DNA of 64,000 bases from Oscillospiraceae bacterium (GCA_017545185.1 JAFWQJ010000003.1:1-64000); one strand, 5' to 3'. Shown: positions 25,291-34,915, counted from the stretch's first letter. Numbers and translations are program-made. The notes: generated by a model from the sequence alone, not told the origin.

Positions 25291-27594
25291 TTAATCCAGC
25301 ACGATCTTTTTCGCGATCGCTTTCAGGATCATGGTCAGATCGGAAGAATCAAGCGTGTTGTTGTGATTGCAGTCCGCAAGGAAAATGCCCTGCGTCGCCG
25401 ACCGTAAGCTTCTTTTCCTTCGTCAGATCACGGGTACTGCCGTCCGGCAGGGTCGCGATGCCGGTTTTCATGTCAAGCGTGATGCGGACATGTTCGATCA
25501 GCTCCAGATTCTTTGTACAGCAGTCTGCCTCATAGGTCACGACCGCATCCGGCGAGACCGAACGGGTGAGATTCAGATATTTCCAGCAGCCGGTCAGCTC
25601 ATGGAACAGCGGCCGGATATAGCTTGTTTCCGCATCGTAGGCACTGATCGCCAGATAACCCTCCGTCGTTTCCATATCAGTCGGCACCAGTACATCCTTT
25701 ACCATATTCAGGGTACCGAACTCCTCTTTCCAGATATCGCCCTGGTAGAACTGCGAATCCAGGGTATAGCCCGTTTCGGGCGTGCCGGATATGACGCAGC
25801 TCCAGCCTTCGTCGATGCTGTCCGGCAGATCGGCAACGGCATCCAGCCTATTCTCGATCCAGTTCGTGCTGATCCCGTAATGATAGCTGCTTTCCCGCAC
25901 CGGATTTGTAATCGGAACGTAATGCACCGTAACCGCCGTGAACTCATAAAGCCCGTATGTCCCGCGGTAAATACCCGGCTTGACGGAAGAAGGCCGCACG
26001 CTTTCATCCGGAACATCTATCTCCGCGATATTGAATGCGCGGTCAACCGCCGCAATGTGATATGCGGTCATATCGGTGATATCATATTCCCAGTGTGAAG
26101 CAGCCGGTCTCATCCGGTTCAGCGCGGTAAAATTCGGAAAAGTCAAACTGCTCGAACCACTGATCACCGCCTAACACATTGAACGAAATATACGACGGCA
26201 CCGGTGCTGAAACTCCGATCGTAGAATAACCCGGAATCAGATCTGAGGCAGTCTGATCGGTTTCGCCTCTGGTGACAATCAGTTGTCTGCTGTTGAAAGT
26301 GAGCGCGTCTCTTACAAATTCGAGACTGCAGGACTGCGGGGGTTCCGCACCCTCCTTCTGCACGAGGCTGCCGGTTCCGATCCCAAAAATCATGAGGTTG
26401 TCGAGCATAGGATCCTGCACTGTGATCGTCAGGATCTTCCGGCCGTTCCGCTCCGAAACGGCGGTGCTGAGCGCCGGTGCTTTCTTTTTGATCGTGACGG
26501 GCACCTCGACCGTGCGCGGATGCGTGTATAGCTGTTCCTCCGTGAGGCCGTACAGGATCCGATATGTATAATCACCGTCCGGCAGATCGGAGAACTGATG
26601 CGCAGTTGACAGCATCGCGGATCGGGTCATCCTCCTTCAGGATCTCATACAGATTGCCCTGGCTGATGTTAAGGACATCCGCCTGCAGCTTGACCGCATC
26701 CTCCATGGCCGCGATCATATCTGAATATTCCCGCCACGGGGAGTCCAGTCCGAAGAACAAGATCTGTGCATCCGGCGCAACGCCGGAATGCATCCGCCCC
26801 TCCTCATCCTCGTACATGTTGCCGGCCGCGATCCCCGCGACATACGTGCCGTGATAAGCCGCCGCTCTGCTGTCCGAGACCTGCTCCGGCATAAAGCTGA
26901 GATAATCGGCGGCAAACGGGATCTTGCTGCTGTGGTACATTTTTTCGGGATCAATTGCGATGTTCAGACCGAACGTCTCCGCGATCGTCTGAACATCCTC
27001 CTCGTTCAGCTAGACGGGAATGTCATCATTCAGCGCCGCGAACATCGGGTGCCGGAGATCAAGCTCCGTGTCAATAATTGCGATGACCGTTCCTGCTCCG
27101 CGGCAGCCGGACTGCTCAAAAAACTGATACGAATCAATAGAAAGCGAACCGGATACTTCCTCCTGATCCGCGGCGATCCGAAGCGATTTTGTGACGCTCC
27201 GTACAGCCGGAATGGCCTCTGCGTCGTCGATCAGATCTTCCGGAAGCATACAGGAAAATGCATTGGTCAGAACGGAGTACCGGTATTCCGGTTCCAGTGC
27301 CGGATCCCATTCCCGCAGCTGTGCAAGGACTGTATCCTGCTCCGAACGGATCTCCTCGCTGCGGGCGGCTGCTTCCGGCGTCAGAAGCTGATCGGCCGTC
27401 AGCCCGCCTTCCAGCAATGCGTCCGAGCAGAGCCGAACGATCACGGAAACCGGTTCCCGACTTTCGGCAGTCTGCACAGCCGGTGTGCTGCGGTCATCCG
27501 CAGCTGCAGAAAAGCCCGTCCAGGCAAGACTGCTGCATGTCAGTACGGATCATGCTGTGATACAAAGCAATTTGTGAAATGTGTTCTTGTTCAT
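25291..27594 (-). pseudogene. Decayed subtilisin-like (S8) protease with dockerin remnant
   Basis: The minus strand reads MNKNTFHKLLCITA, then TGA (27550-27552) inside the signal peptide, then 180 codons with the S8 Asp motif (IAIIDTELD), then TAG (27010-27012). The same frame resumes with the His motif (YHGTYVAGIAAGN) and GVAPDAQILFF, but breaks near 26620-26630, where the sequence jumps to an fn3-like segment (SDLPDGDYTYRILYGL); the Ser motif (GTSMA) is missing, so an internal deletion is inferred. Another frameshift lies near 26098. Near 25392 the frame jumps from VGDA to QGIFLADCNHNNTLDSSD, deleting the first dockerin loop. The promoter and ribosome site remain. Two stops and three frame breaks make sequencing error unlikely as the sole cause. 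Confidence 0.9.
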
Positions 27595-27661
27595 TTCCTT
27601 TCCCCTTTCAGATTCATTCTCCGGGAACCTCTCCCCCGATGAGGCCTTCCGGGATAAATCC

Positions 27662-27690
27662 TTTATAGCACAATTCTACAAAAATAGCAA
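27662..27690 (-). promoter_or_regulatory. Surviving promoter of the S8 pseudogene
   Basis: Minus-strand TTGCTA, 17 bases, TATAAA with TGC before the -10. Confidence 0.7.
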
Positions 27691-28025
27691 TGTTCTCATT
27701 TTTTTAGAATATGAGATGATACTGAAAGATTACGTCGGTACAAGCTGAAACGCCGCGATCAAGGATCGTGTCACGGGCATCGGGGAATATGCCGTTTAAG
27801 GCAGCCCGGACAGCACGGTTTGTCAGGCATTTTGTTTGATACGAAAACACGCTAATTCAAACATCCGACACAAATCACTCACACCTGATTCACAGAATTA
27901 TGATATCATTAAGATGAAGGAATGTGTGCTGATGCACCGTTTCCGGAAAGACGGTACGGCAAACGCAGAGAGAGGGCCTGCGCAGGCCGCACAGTACCGC
28001 TGTCATAATTCAAGGAGGGAATGCC
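27691..28025 (+). other. Upstream region and structured leader of the GH5 gene
   Basis: No clear promoter was found. At 27936-27999 the RNA could form either ACCGT(27936)/ACGGT(27951) or CGGTAC(27952)/GTACCG(27994); the two share 27952-27955 and exclude each other. The second encloses the perfect palindrome GGCCTGCGCAGGCC (27975-27988). The GH5 ribosome site follows 14 bases later. Confidence 0.4.
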
Positions 28026-29837
28026 ATGAAACAAAAGCATCTTGCTGCCATTTGTCTGGCAGCACTCATCGCGGCAGGCACGCTCGGCTATACAGCCATG
28101 AAGATGCCTGTCCCCGCTAAAGCAGCCGACGACTGCAATGACGACTGGCTCCACTGTGAAGGAAGCCGCATCTTTGACAAGGACGGCAATGAGGTCTGGC
28201 TGACCGGCGCCAACTGGTTCGGCTTCAACTGCACCGAAAATTCGCCGCACTATCTTTGGAGCGGCGACATCAACGATCTGGTCAGGGATATCGCAGATCA
28301 CGGCGTCAATGTGCTCCGTCTGCCGGTCTCGACCGAACTGCTCTATAACTGGATGATCGGCGACCCCGACCCGATCGAGAGCATCAACCCCAACAACGAC
28401 CCGAGCTATCCGTTCAACGTCGATCTCATCCGCGCGGACGGCAGCGTCTGCGACAGCAAGGAGCTGTTTGATATCCTGCTCGCCAAATGCAAGGAGAACG
28501 GCATCAAGGCGTTCATCGACATCCACAGCCCGGAATCCAACAACTCCGGCCACAACTACGGCCTCTGGTACGGCAAGTCCTTTACCGCGAACAACGGCAA
28601 AAAGGTCGAGGTCACAACGGATGTGTGGATCGAGACGCTTGCATGGTGTGCGGACGCGTACAAAAATGATGATACGCTCATCGGATTTGACCTGAAAAAT
28701 GAGCCGCACAGCAAGTACGGCGGCGCACCGATCGACGCGATCTGGGACGATTCCGATGCGCCGAACAACTGGAAGAAAGCCGCTGAGGACTGCGCAGACG
28801 CGATCCTTGCCAAGAACCCCAACGCGCTGATCCTGATCGAGGGCGTGGAGGGCTTTGAGGGGCACGGCGCATGGTGGGGCGGCAATCTCCGCGGCGTCGC
28901 GAAGTACCCCGTCACACCGAAAGCCGGCACCTCGCAGATCGTTTACTCGCCGCATGATTACGGCCCGATCGTCAGCGACCAGTCATGGTTCCACAAGGAC
29001 TTCACCGAAAAGACGCTGCTGGACGATTACTGGTACGACACATGGGCATATCTCGTTGAGGAGGACAAGTACCCGCTGCTGATCGGCGAATGGGGCGGCA
29101 AGCTCGATGACGGCGACAACGAAAAGTGGCTCGGGCTGCTCCGCGACTACATGATCAAGCATCATGTGAATCACACCTTCTGGTGCCTCAACGATGATTC
29201 CGGCGATACCGGCGGTCTCTGGAAGGATATCCAGTTCGGTACCACGCAGGGCGCGGACGGCACGATTACCGGCCATACGACGATCAACTGGGATCAGAAG
29301 AAATACGAGACCTACTACTATCCGGCGATCTGGAAAACCTCTGATACCAAAAAGTTCATCGGACTGGATCATCAGGTCCCGCTCGGCAAGAACGGCATCA
29401 GCCTTTCGGAGTATTACGCATCCAGTGAGACGAGCAATCTGGACGGCGGCTCCAAGGGCAAGCACGGCGGCTCTGTTCCGATCGTCACCACGCCGCCGCA
29501 GGTCACGACCGCTCCGCCGGCTGTGACCACCGCACCGGTCACCACGACAACAGCTGTCATCACGACCGCAGAACCGGCGCCCGGCACCACAACATCCAAA
29601 CTCGTGCAGCCGACCAAATGGGGTGACGCGAACCTTGATACGAAAGTGGATGTTTCCGATGCCGTTCTGCTGTGCCGCTTCTTAGTCGGCGATGCGTCGG
29701 CGACGATCACGGATCAGGGCATCGCAAACTGCAGGATCCTCAAGCAGGGCGAACCGCCCACAAGTGACTGCGTCGTCAAGATTATTAAGTACATCGCGAA
29801 GATGATCAATCCGGAGGATCTCGGTCCGGAGGCGTGA
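28026..29837 (+). CDS. GH5 cellulase with dockerin
   Basis: 603 residues: signal peptide (1-34), GH5 barrel (~36-450), Pro/Thr linker (~480-528), dockerin (~531-603). The acid/base Glu is in FDLKNEPHSKYGG (~225), the nucleophile Glu in LLIGEWGGK (~355); VLRLPVS, DIHSPE and YSPHDYGP are other GH5 motifs. It likely cuts cellulose or mixed-linkage glucan within the cellulosome. The first dockerin Ca loop is recognisable (DANLDTKVDVSDAVL) but lacks the usual Gly, and the second is degenerate (NCRILKQGEPPTSDCVVKI). AAGGAGGG precedes ATG 28026. Confidence 0.95.
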   Translation: MKQKHLAAICLAALIAAGTLGYTAMKMPVPAKAADDCNDDWLHCEGSRIFDKDGNEVWLTGANWFGFNCTENSPHYLWSGDINDLVRDIADHGVNVLRLPVSTELLYNWMIGDPDPIESINPNNDPSYPFNVDLIRADGSVCDSKELFDILLAKCKENGIKAFIDIHSPESNNSGHNYGLWYGKSFTANNGKKVEVTTDVWIETLAWCADAYKNDDTLIGFDLKNEPHSKYGGAPIDAIWDDSDAPNNWKKAAEDCADAILAKNPNALILIEGVEGFEGHGAWWGGNLRGVAKYPVTPKAGTSQIVYSPHDYGPIVSDQSWFHKDFTEKTLLDDYWYDTWAYLVEEDKYPLLIGEWGGKLDDGDNEKWLGLLRDYMIKHHVNHTFWCLNDDSGDTGGLWKDIQFGTTQGADGTITGHTTINWDQKKYETYYYPAIWKTSDTKKFIGLDHQVPLGKNGISLSEYYASSETSNLDGGSKGKHGGSVPIVTTPPQVTTAPPAVTTAPVTTTTAVITTAEPAPGTTTSKLVQPTKWGDANLDTKVDVSDAVLLCRFLVGDASATITDQGIANCRILKQGEPPTSDCVVKIIKYIAKMINPEDLGPEA

Positions 29838-29862
29838 ACAAAGCGCAGCTTATGCAAAAAGG

Positions 29863-29893
29863 AATCAGGCTCACCTGCAGCGGTGAGCCTGAT
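29863..29893 (+). terminator. Terminator of the GH5 gene
   Basis: ATCAGGCTCACC / GGTGAGCCTGAT perfect 12-bp stem; T tract weak (GTGTGTT). Confidence 0.8.
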
Positions 29894-29942
29894 GTGTGTT
29901 CTGGATTGTGGGGAGTTTGTGGTGGGGTGTGCTGATGATCGG

Positions 29943-31001
29943 TTACGGATTATATTCTACAGTATAAATCGTTCTCTTTTTCTCGATCTTCTTGCCGAGA
30001 TTTTTACCAGCAGTGCACTTCTTGCAATTGTTGTGCATAGAGGATAAGCCGCTGACGGTTGCGCGTGTATAGTTGTGAAGAATCACTTGTGCATCATACA
30101 TGTTTACAACATTATCGCCGTTCACATCCGCAACCTTCAGATCGAGCTGTTTCTCCCCTTCCACAGTGAAAAACAGACCTTTGAAGTTTCTGTTTGTTGA
30201 CTTGATCGCCGAATTATAAACTTTAAGCGCATCGAATGTCGTGTTAACACTGATTGGGGTCTCATCTTCATTCAGCATCAGGCAAATGGCCTGTGCATCT
30301 TCCACATCAATAATGTTATCGCCGTTCACATCGCCGAGCTTATATGTATAATCCGTAACCACTTTCTTGGTATAGGAACCTTTCGGAGGGGTTGTGCTTT
30401 CATATTCGATTTTTTTCGGCTCCTCATGCGGCACAGGGTTATTATCTGCTGTCAAAAGCTTGTCAACAACCGGCGGAGATACCACATCCTGAATAGGGAT
30501 GTTTTTCAAATTGACATTCGGTTTTGCTTTTAGGTAAAAAGTAACAACGTCATAATCATCCTTATCATTTTTATTTGACATTGTTCCGATGGAAAGATTC
30601 GCGGGCTTATCATCTGTTGAGTTATAAGGCGCGTCGTTCCACGTAACGTACGTAGTTGAACGATCACAAGCAGGTCCGAGGGTATAGTAAATCTGTTCAT
30701 ATTTCTTGTCGTCGGATTTGTATTCGTATCTGTACGGTTCAATGTAGTTTAAATCAAACGGAATTCGGATACCGGCATTTGCATATCCGGGATTGTTTTC
30801 CATCTTTATTGTGACCATCCATGAACCTGCGTAAACGGTTCTTAATTCACCATCCTCGCATTCCACTTCTATATCACAGGTAACCGGTTCAATTTTCGTG
30901 AGCAGATTGTTCACAGAATTTGTTGCCGCATTCACCTGCAGCGGCTGAGAAGATGCCAGCATCATAGCGCTGAGAAGAAGAGAAGAAATCGCTTTTTTCA
31001 T
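29943..31001 (-). CDS. Small secreted protein: cohesin-like domain plus dockerin-like repeats
   Basis: 352 residues. A signal peptide (MKKAISSLLLSAMMLASS) leads to a beta-rich domain (~35-190) whose WMVTIKMENNPGYANAGIRIPFDL and VVTFYLKAK stretches resemble the start and end strands of cohesins. After a linker, two Ca loops (DVNGDNIIDVEDAQ and DVNGDNVVNMYDAQ) are spaced ~85 residues apart, much more than in ordinary dockerins. A single cohesin with a dockerin is the layout of adaptor scaffoldins such as ScaC, which would make this an adaptor; the cohesin call is tentative. Base composition is more A+T-rich than its neighbours, hinting at separate origin. GAGG lies 9 bases before ATG 31001. Confidence 0.6.
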   Translation of the reverse strand: MKKAISSLLLSAMMLASSQPLQVNAATNSVNNLLTKIEPVTCDIEVECEDGELRTVYAGSWMVTIKMENNPGYANAGIRIPFDLNYIEPYRYEYKSDDKKYEQIYYTLGPACDRSTTYVTWNDAPYNSTDDKPANLSIGTMSNKNDKDDYDVVTFYLKAKPNVNLKNIPIQDVVSPPVVDKLLTADNNPVPHEEPKKIEYESTTPPKGSYTKKVVTDYTYKLGDVNGDNIIDVEDAQAICLMLNEDETPISVNTTFDALKVYNSAIKSTNRNFKGLFFTVEGEKQLDLKVADVNGDNVVNMYDAQVILHNYTRATVSGLSSMHNNCKKCTAGKNLGKKIEKKRTIYTVEYNP

Positions 31002-31283
31002 GTTTGTTTACCTCGTATTCTGTAATTTTTTTAGACTTGTAATGCTGTCTGAGCAGGATGCCTTGTCTGCTGTTTCTGCAGCCGCAGTCTTTCCCGTTGA
31101 CCTGCGTTGCATCCGCAGCAATGATGCTTTCGGTTCCGAAATCCGCTTTTCTTGCGGCCGGTATCATGTCAGCCGGTCTGTCTGACCCGGGATCTCCCCT
31201 TTTCCCGGCTCCGTCAGATTCAGCTGCAGCCTGTGCAGCCGGTTTTCCGTCGTTTCCGAACCGATGCCGGAATCAAAAACACT
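31002..31283 (-). other. ~280-base untranslated leader of the cohesin-like gene
   Basis: Lies between the promoter at 31290-31318 and ATG 31001. On the minus strand it has a strong hairpin (CTGAC-GGAG-CCGGG pairing with CCCGG-GTCAG) and several GC-rich arms, though the gene is A+T-rich. No known riboswitch class was recognised. Confidence 0.5.
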
Positions 31284-31289
31284 GTCCAC

Positions 31290-31318
31290 ATTATAGCACA
31301 AAACTGGTGAAAAAGCAA
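31290..31318 (-). promoter_or_regulatory. Promoter of the cohesin-like gene
   Basis: Minus-strand TTGCTT, 17 bases, TATAAT with TGC before the -10. Confidence 0.8.
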
Positions 31319-31446
31319 TAAGATTCCAAATTTCTGTCTTTTGCACAAAATAATTGTAGGCGTTTTGTACAAGTCGAGCGAATAATAGGAACGAATTTTA
31401 ACACATGCGTCATTTAATATTCTAAAGCACGAAATAAATATAACAA

Positions 31447-31477
31447 AATTGCGCCCGGCGTAAAACCGGGCGCATTG
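31447..31477 (-). terminator. Terminator of the CBM4-GH9 gene
   Basis: Minus-strand AATGCGCCCGG / CCGGGCGCAATT stem then TTGTTA. Confidence 0.85.
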
Positions 31478-31504
31478 CTGTATTTATGCAGTTGTTTTAG
31501 CGTT

Positions 31505-34500
31505 TCAGGAAGGGAGTTTGTCCAGCGGAAGCTGCGCATAGCTGATCTTCTTCGCAATCAGCATGAGCATTGCGGTGAGGTCAGCCGAATCCAGACTGCC
31601 CTTGACGATATTCGCCTGCATCCTGCCCTGATCGGTGATGACCGCTTCCGAATCCTCGGTCAGATACCGCGCAAGCAGAACCGCGTCGGAAACGTCGGTC
31701 CTGCCGTCGGCGTCCGTGTCGCCCCAGACCTCGACCGCCGCCGCAGACGGGGTCGTGCCGGGCTCTGTGACAGGAGGCGGAGGCGGCGGGCAGCAGCGGT
31801 CGCGCAGGAAGAATGCGATCCATGCGAGCTCCGCATTCCAGCTGAGCGAGACCGCACTGCAGGAATATGCTTCAATGGAATCAATATAGCATTTCTCGGA
31901 CGCATTCCCCTCTGCGCCCTGCACCATTCCGAGTCCGCGCATATACGGATCATGGAAATCAACCGTCGGGCCTGCGGTCAGCACGCCGTCCGGTGCCATG
32001 GGCAGCGTATCGTCCAGCTCATACCCCCAGTATCTGTGACTCGGGAACTGTACGCGGTAAGTGCCGTAGCCGGTGATATACGAGACAGACAGCGGGTTAT
32101 TGCCGAGCAGATAGTCCATGCCGGTCGTGACGCCGTTAAGATACTCGGTGTCACTGGTCAGATCGAATGCATACGCCAGCACGATGATGTTGCTGAGTGC
32201 TCTTGCATTGGAGTCGTATTCAAAGCCTTCCGGCTGTTTGATCTCGCCGTACACGGTCGGGAGGTATTCATTGGCACCGCGTCCCTGATACGGAATGCTG
32301 TAGCCCTGCTGCGCCTCGAGATCAAGATACACCTGCGCGGTTTCAAGGATCGACTTGTTCAGCGTATCTTTCTGCGCATCGGTCAGCGCATTGATATGCA
32401 GCGCCAGCGACAGCGAGCCTGCCGCGGCTGTGTTGCCCCAGTTGAATGCCGTGTAGGAGCCGTCGCCGTCCTCATTCTCGCCGCCGGTGATTCTTGCTGG
32501 CACCCTGAACGCATCCTTATATGCGGAGAGCTCCTTCAGATATTCCGCGGCATCGGCATCACCCAGCGCCTTCGCGGTGAGATACAGCTCGCAGGCTGCC
32601 CAGTAGGCATCGTCGTGCACCTCAACATCGCCGTAAGACTGCGATGTTCGCGACTGAAGCAGCGGTGCATACTGAGAGGTCTTGTTGTTCTCCTCCGCCG
32701 GCACCTCGTTCGCGTAGAATGTGTGGCGGGTTATTTTCATGTCGGGGTCATAATAATGCTTTTTGAATGCCTGATAGGCTTCCTTTGCATCCTTCATGAG
32801 ATTCGCTGCATATTCCGGATCATAATCCTGCCAGAGTCTGGCGCCCTGTGCCGCACATGCAGCGTAATTCAGCGTGGCCGCGAAGGTCGGCGGCTTGATG
32901 ATGCGGACAGTTTCCCATTCATCCTCATAATTCCACGGTCTGGTCGCAAGACCCGTTGCTTTGTGATCCTGAACCTTGTGGTAGTAAAGCCCTGCCAGCT
33001 CGCCCCATGTCGGCTCGCTTGCATCGACCTTCATCTTTGCCATGAAATCAAGCTCGTATCTGCATTCGTCGAGAATGTCCGGCGCGGCATTGCCGGTCTC
33101 CGGAACAACGCAGGTGCCGGAGCCGTCCCTGAAAATGTTGCTCTGTACCATCGTGCCTAAGCTGTTCAGAGACCGCTCATACATATTCTGCAGCGTCCAG
33201 ACAGCCATGCCGCCCTCGACCATGGATTTGCTGTGATCGGCCGATTCGTACCAGCCGCCGGAGACCTCTGCCTCGGAGGAGGCATACGTCACATTTGCTT
33301 CTTCCTGACCAAGATACAAGTCGTTCCACTCGGTCTGGATCACCGCACGGTCGGTCTTATGCCCGCCCTTGTGTGCAAGCGACCACGTTTCACCGGAGGT
33401 GATGTACTTGTCTTCAATATCCATGCCGGAACGGTTCTGGAAGAAGTAGTTGATCGCATCCGTCAGCAGTTCATGCGAGCTGTCATCGTAAGGATTGTCC
33501 TTGATCTCAAACGCAAAGGAACGCCAGTCCGTATCCTGGATGCGCAGATAATAGGTTCCGGGCGTCGTATACTCGGAAAAGTCGATTTTGCAGACATTTT
33601 CCTGTGAATCCTTGTCAAAGAACTTTTTGCCGGTCGTGCCGGTATACACGACATTTCCGTCCGTATCCGCAAGCTCAAAGGTGTAGCTGTCCTTTGTCAG
33701 GTCAATCGTTTTCAGATACGGATAGTTTGTCGGGTACGACTTGTTGTCGCCGAGCGTCGCGGTCTTTGCACCCTGCGTGAAATAACCGAGCTGATTCACG
33801 GAAATAAAGTTGTTCTCAAGGCCGCTCCAGTTGCGGCCGGTTCCGTAATATTCGCAGCTGGGTTTGCAGATTCCGGTTGATATATCGGCAACTGACATGT
33901 TGTCAAACCAGATCTCGTCACCGTCCTGCGCATTGCCTCTTTCACCGTATGCATACCAGAAAGCCCATTCCTTCGCCTTGAGATCCTCGGTGCATTCCAC
34001 GATGCCTTCCCATGTCTGCCATTCGGTGCTCAGCTCGACCGGCTCGCCCCAGCCCTGTCCGCCGCCGCCCATGTGCGGCCCCTGTACAAAGCCTTCCTTC
34101 TTCAGCGTGAAGTACTCGTCATAAGGCTCACCGGTATCGCCGATTCTGGAACTGAGCATCAGGCCGCTTCTGTTTGACTTTGCGCTGAAGCTGATCTTGT
34201 AGGTATGACCTGTCTCAAAGTCCAGCTTTCTATGGCGGAACTGCAGATCCCACGCCTGATTCTCGGCGCCCCGTGCCCTGAGAATCGTGATGTGTACGGC
34301 ACCGTCTTCAAGCTTGAAATCCTGTCTGGCAGGCGCAGCCTCTACTATATGCCACGGGAGCATCTTGTAATCAAAGGTCGATTCTCCCAGCAGCTCTCCG
34401 CCCTTTATAGCGGATGCAGTCAGTGATGACAGAATGCTGACAGATGATGCTGCGGTCATTGCTGCGGCCATTGCTGCGGCCAGCAGCCGTTTGGATAATT

Positions 34501-34510
34501 TCCTGTTCAT
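31505..34510 (-). CDS. CBM4-Ig-GH9 protein with dockerin, catalytic residues altered
   Basis: 1001 residues: signal peptide (1-36), CBM4-like module (~38-215), CelD-type Ig domain (~225-325), GH9 domain (~335-900), short Pro-rich linker, dockerin (~927-990). This is the layout of theme D GH9 cellulases. The active site departs from the norm: the usual DAGDH is ESADH, PHHR is PSHR, and the proton-donor Glu of the C-terminal NEV motif is Ala (SCSAV, codon 31853-31855), while the flanking DSxEAY and WNAELAW remain. It may be a non-hydrolytic glucan-binding protein. The dockerin's second loop is also irregular (NIVKGSLDSAD). Confidence 0.88.
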   Translation of the reverse strand: MNRKLSKRLLAAAMAAAMTAASSVSILSSLTASAIKGGELLGESTFDYKMLPWHIVEAAPARQDFKLEDGAVHITILRARGAENQAWDLQFRHRKLDFETGHTYKISFSAKSNRSGLMLSSRIGDTGEPYDEYFTLKKEGFVQGPHMGGGGQGWGEPVELSTEWQTWEGIVECTEDLKAKEWAFWYAYGERGNAQDGDEIWFDNMSVADISTGICKPSCEYYGTGRNWSGLENNFISVNQLGYFTQGAKTATLGDNKSYPTNYPYLKTIDLTKDSYTFELADTDGNVVYTGTTGKKFFDKDSQENVCKIDFSEYTTPGTYYLRIQDTDWRSFAFEIKDNPYDDSSHELLTDAINYFFQNRSGMDIEDKYITSGETWSLAHKGGHKTDRAVIQTEWNDLYLGQEEANVTYASSEAEVSGGWYESADHSKSMVEGGMAVWTLQNMYERSLNSLGTMVQSNIFRDGSGTCVVPETGNAAPDILDECRYELDFMAKMKVDASEPTWGELAGLYYHKVQDHKATGLATRPWNYEDEWETVRIIKPPTFAATLNYAACAAQGARLWQDYDPEYAANLMKDAKEAYQAFKKHYYDPDMKITRHTFYANEVPAEENNKTSQYAPLLQSRTSQSYGDVEVHDDAYWAACELYLTAKALGDADAAEYLKELSAYKDAFRVPARITGGENEDGDGSYTAFNWGNTAAAGSLSLALHINALTDAQKDTLNKSILETAQVYLDLEAQQGYSIPYQGRGANEYLPTVYGEIKQPEGFEYDSNARALSNIIVLAYAFDLTSDTEYLNGVTTGMDYLLGNNPLSVSYITGYGTYRVQFPSHRYWGYELDDTLPMAPDGVLTAGPTVDFHDPYMRGLGMVQGAEGNASEKCYIDSIEAYSCSAVSLSWNAELAWIAFFLRDRCCPPPPPPVTEPGTTPSAAAVEVWGDTDADGRTDVSDAVLLARYLTEDSEAVITDQGRMQANIVKGSLDSADLTAMLMLIAKKISYAQLPLDKLPS

Positions 34511-34705
34511 ATAACCCCGTCCTTTCCTGTTGATGCAGCCGGTGCGGTACAGCATACGGCAGCAGTTTGGTTTGACAGTCCGTCCGGTCAGACCGTGCAC
34601 TTCCGGCTCCCCTGTCCCCCGCACAGAAAAACCGGATCACGGCACACAATCCCGCCGCCGGACAAAACCTGTCATTATGTCGGATTTTTACCTCACGACA
34701 GTTTC

Positions 34706-34734
34706 ATTTTAGCATATTCCGACGAATTTGTAAA
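34706..34734 (-). promoter_or_regulatory. Promoter of the CBM4-GH9 gene
   Basis: Minus-strand TTTACA, 17 bases, TAAAAT with TGC before the -10; implies a ~190-base leader. Confidence 0.75.
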
Positions 34735-34823
34735 GAGATTCGCAGAAAAAACTGTGATGCAATATTTTTTTAAATCAGTGTGTAACCTTTTTTCCCGGTT
34801 CCTGTCTATAGTAGTAGCAGGCA

Positions 34824-34869
34824 TGACGCGGCAGGCGGCCGTTCGGAGGCGCGCCGTCCCGCTGCGTCA
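34824..34869 (+). other. Hairpin in the leader of the four-repeat dockerin gene
   Basis: TGACGC pairs with GCGTCA and encloses GGCGGC/GCGCC-type pairing, ending 46 bases before ATG 34916. A possible -10 (TATAGT, 34807-34812) just upstream lacks a good -35. Confidence 0.4.
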
Positions 34870-34915
34870 GGCATGTGAAGGATGAAAACGATCATTGAAC
34901 AAAGGAGTGATTTTG

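Noticed and set aside
30889-31167. A 92-codon minus-strand frame overlapping the start of the cohesin-like gene
   Set aside because: No ribosome site before its ATG and it runs out of frame into a well-supported signal peptide; treated as leader.
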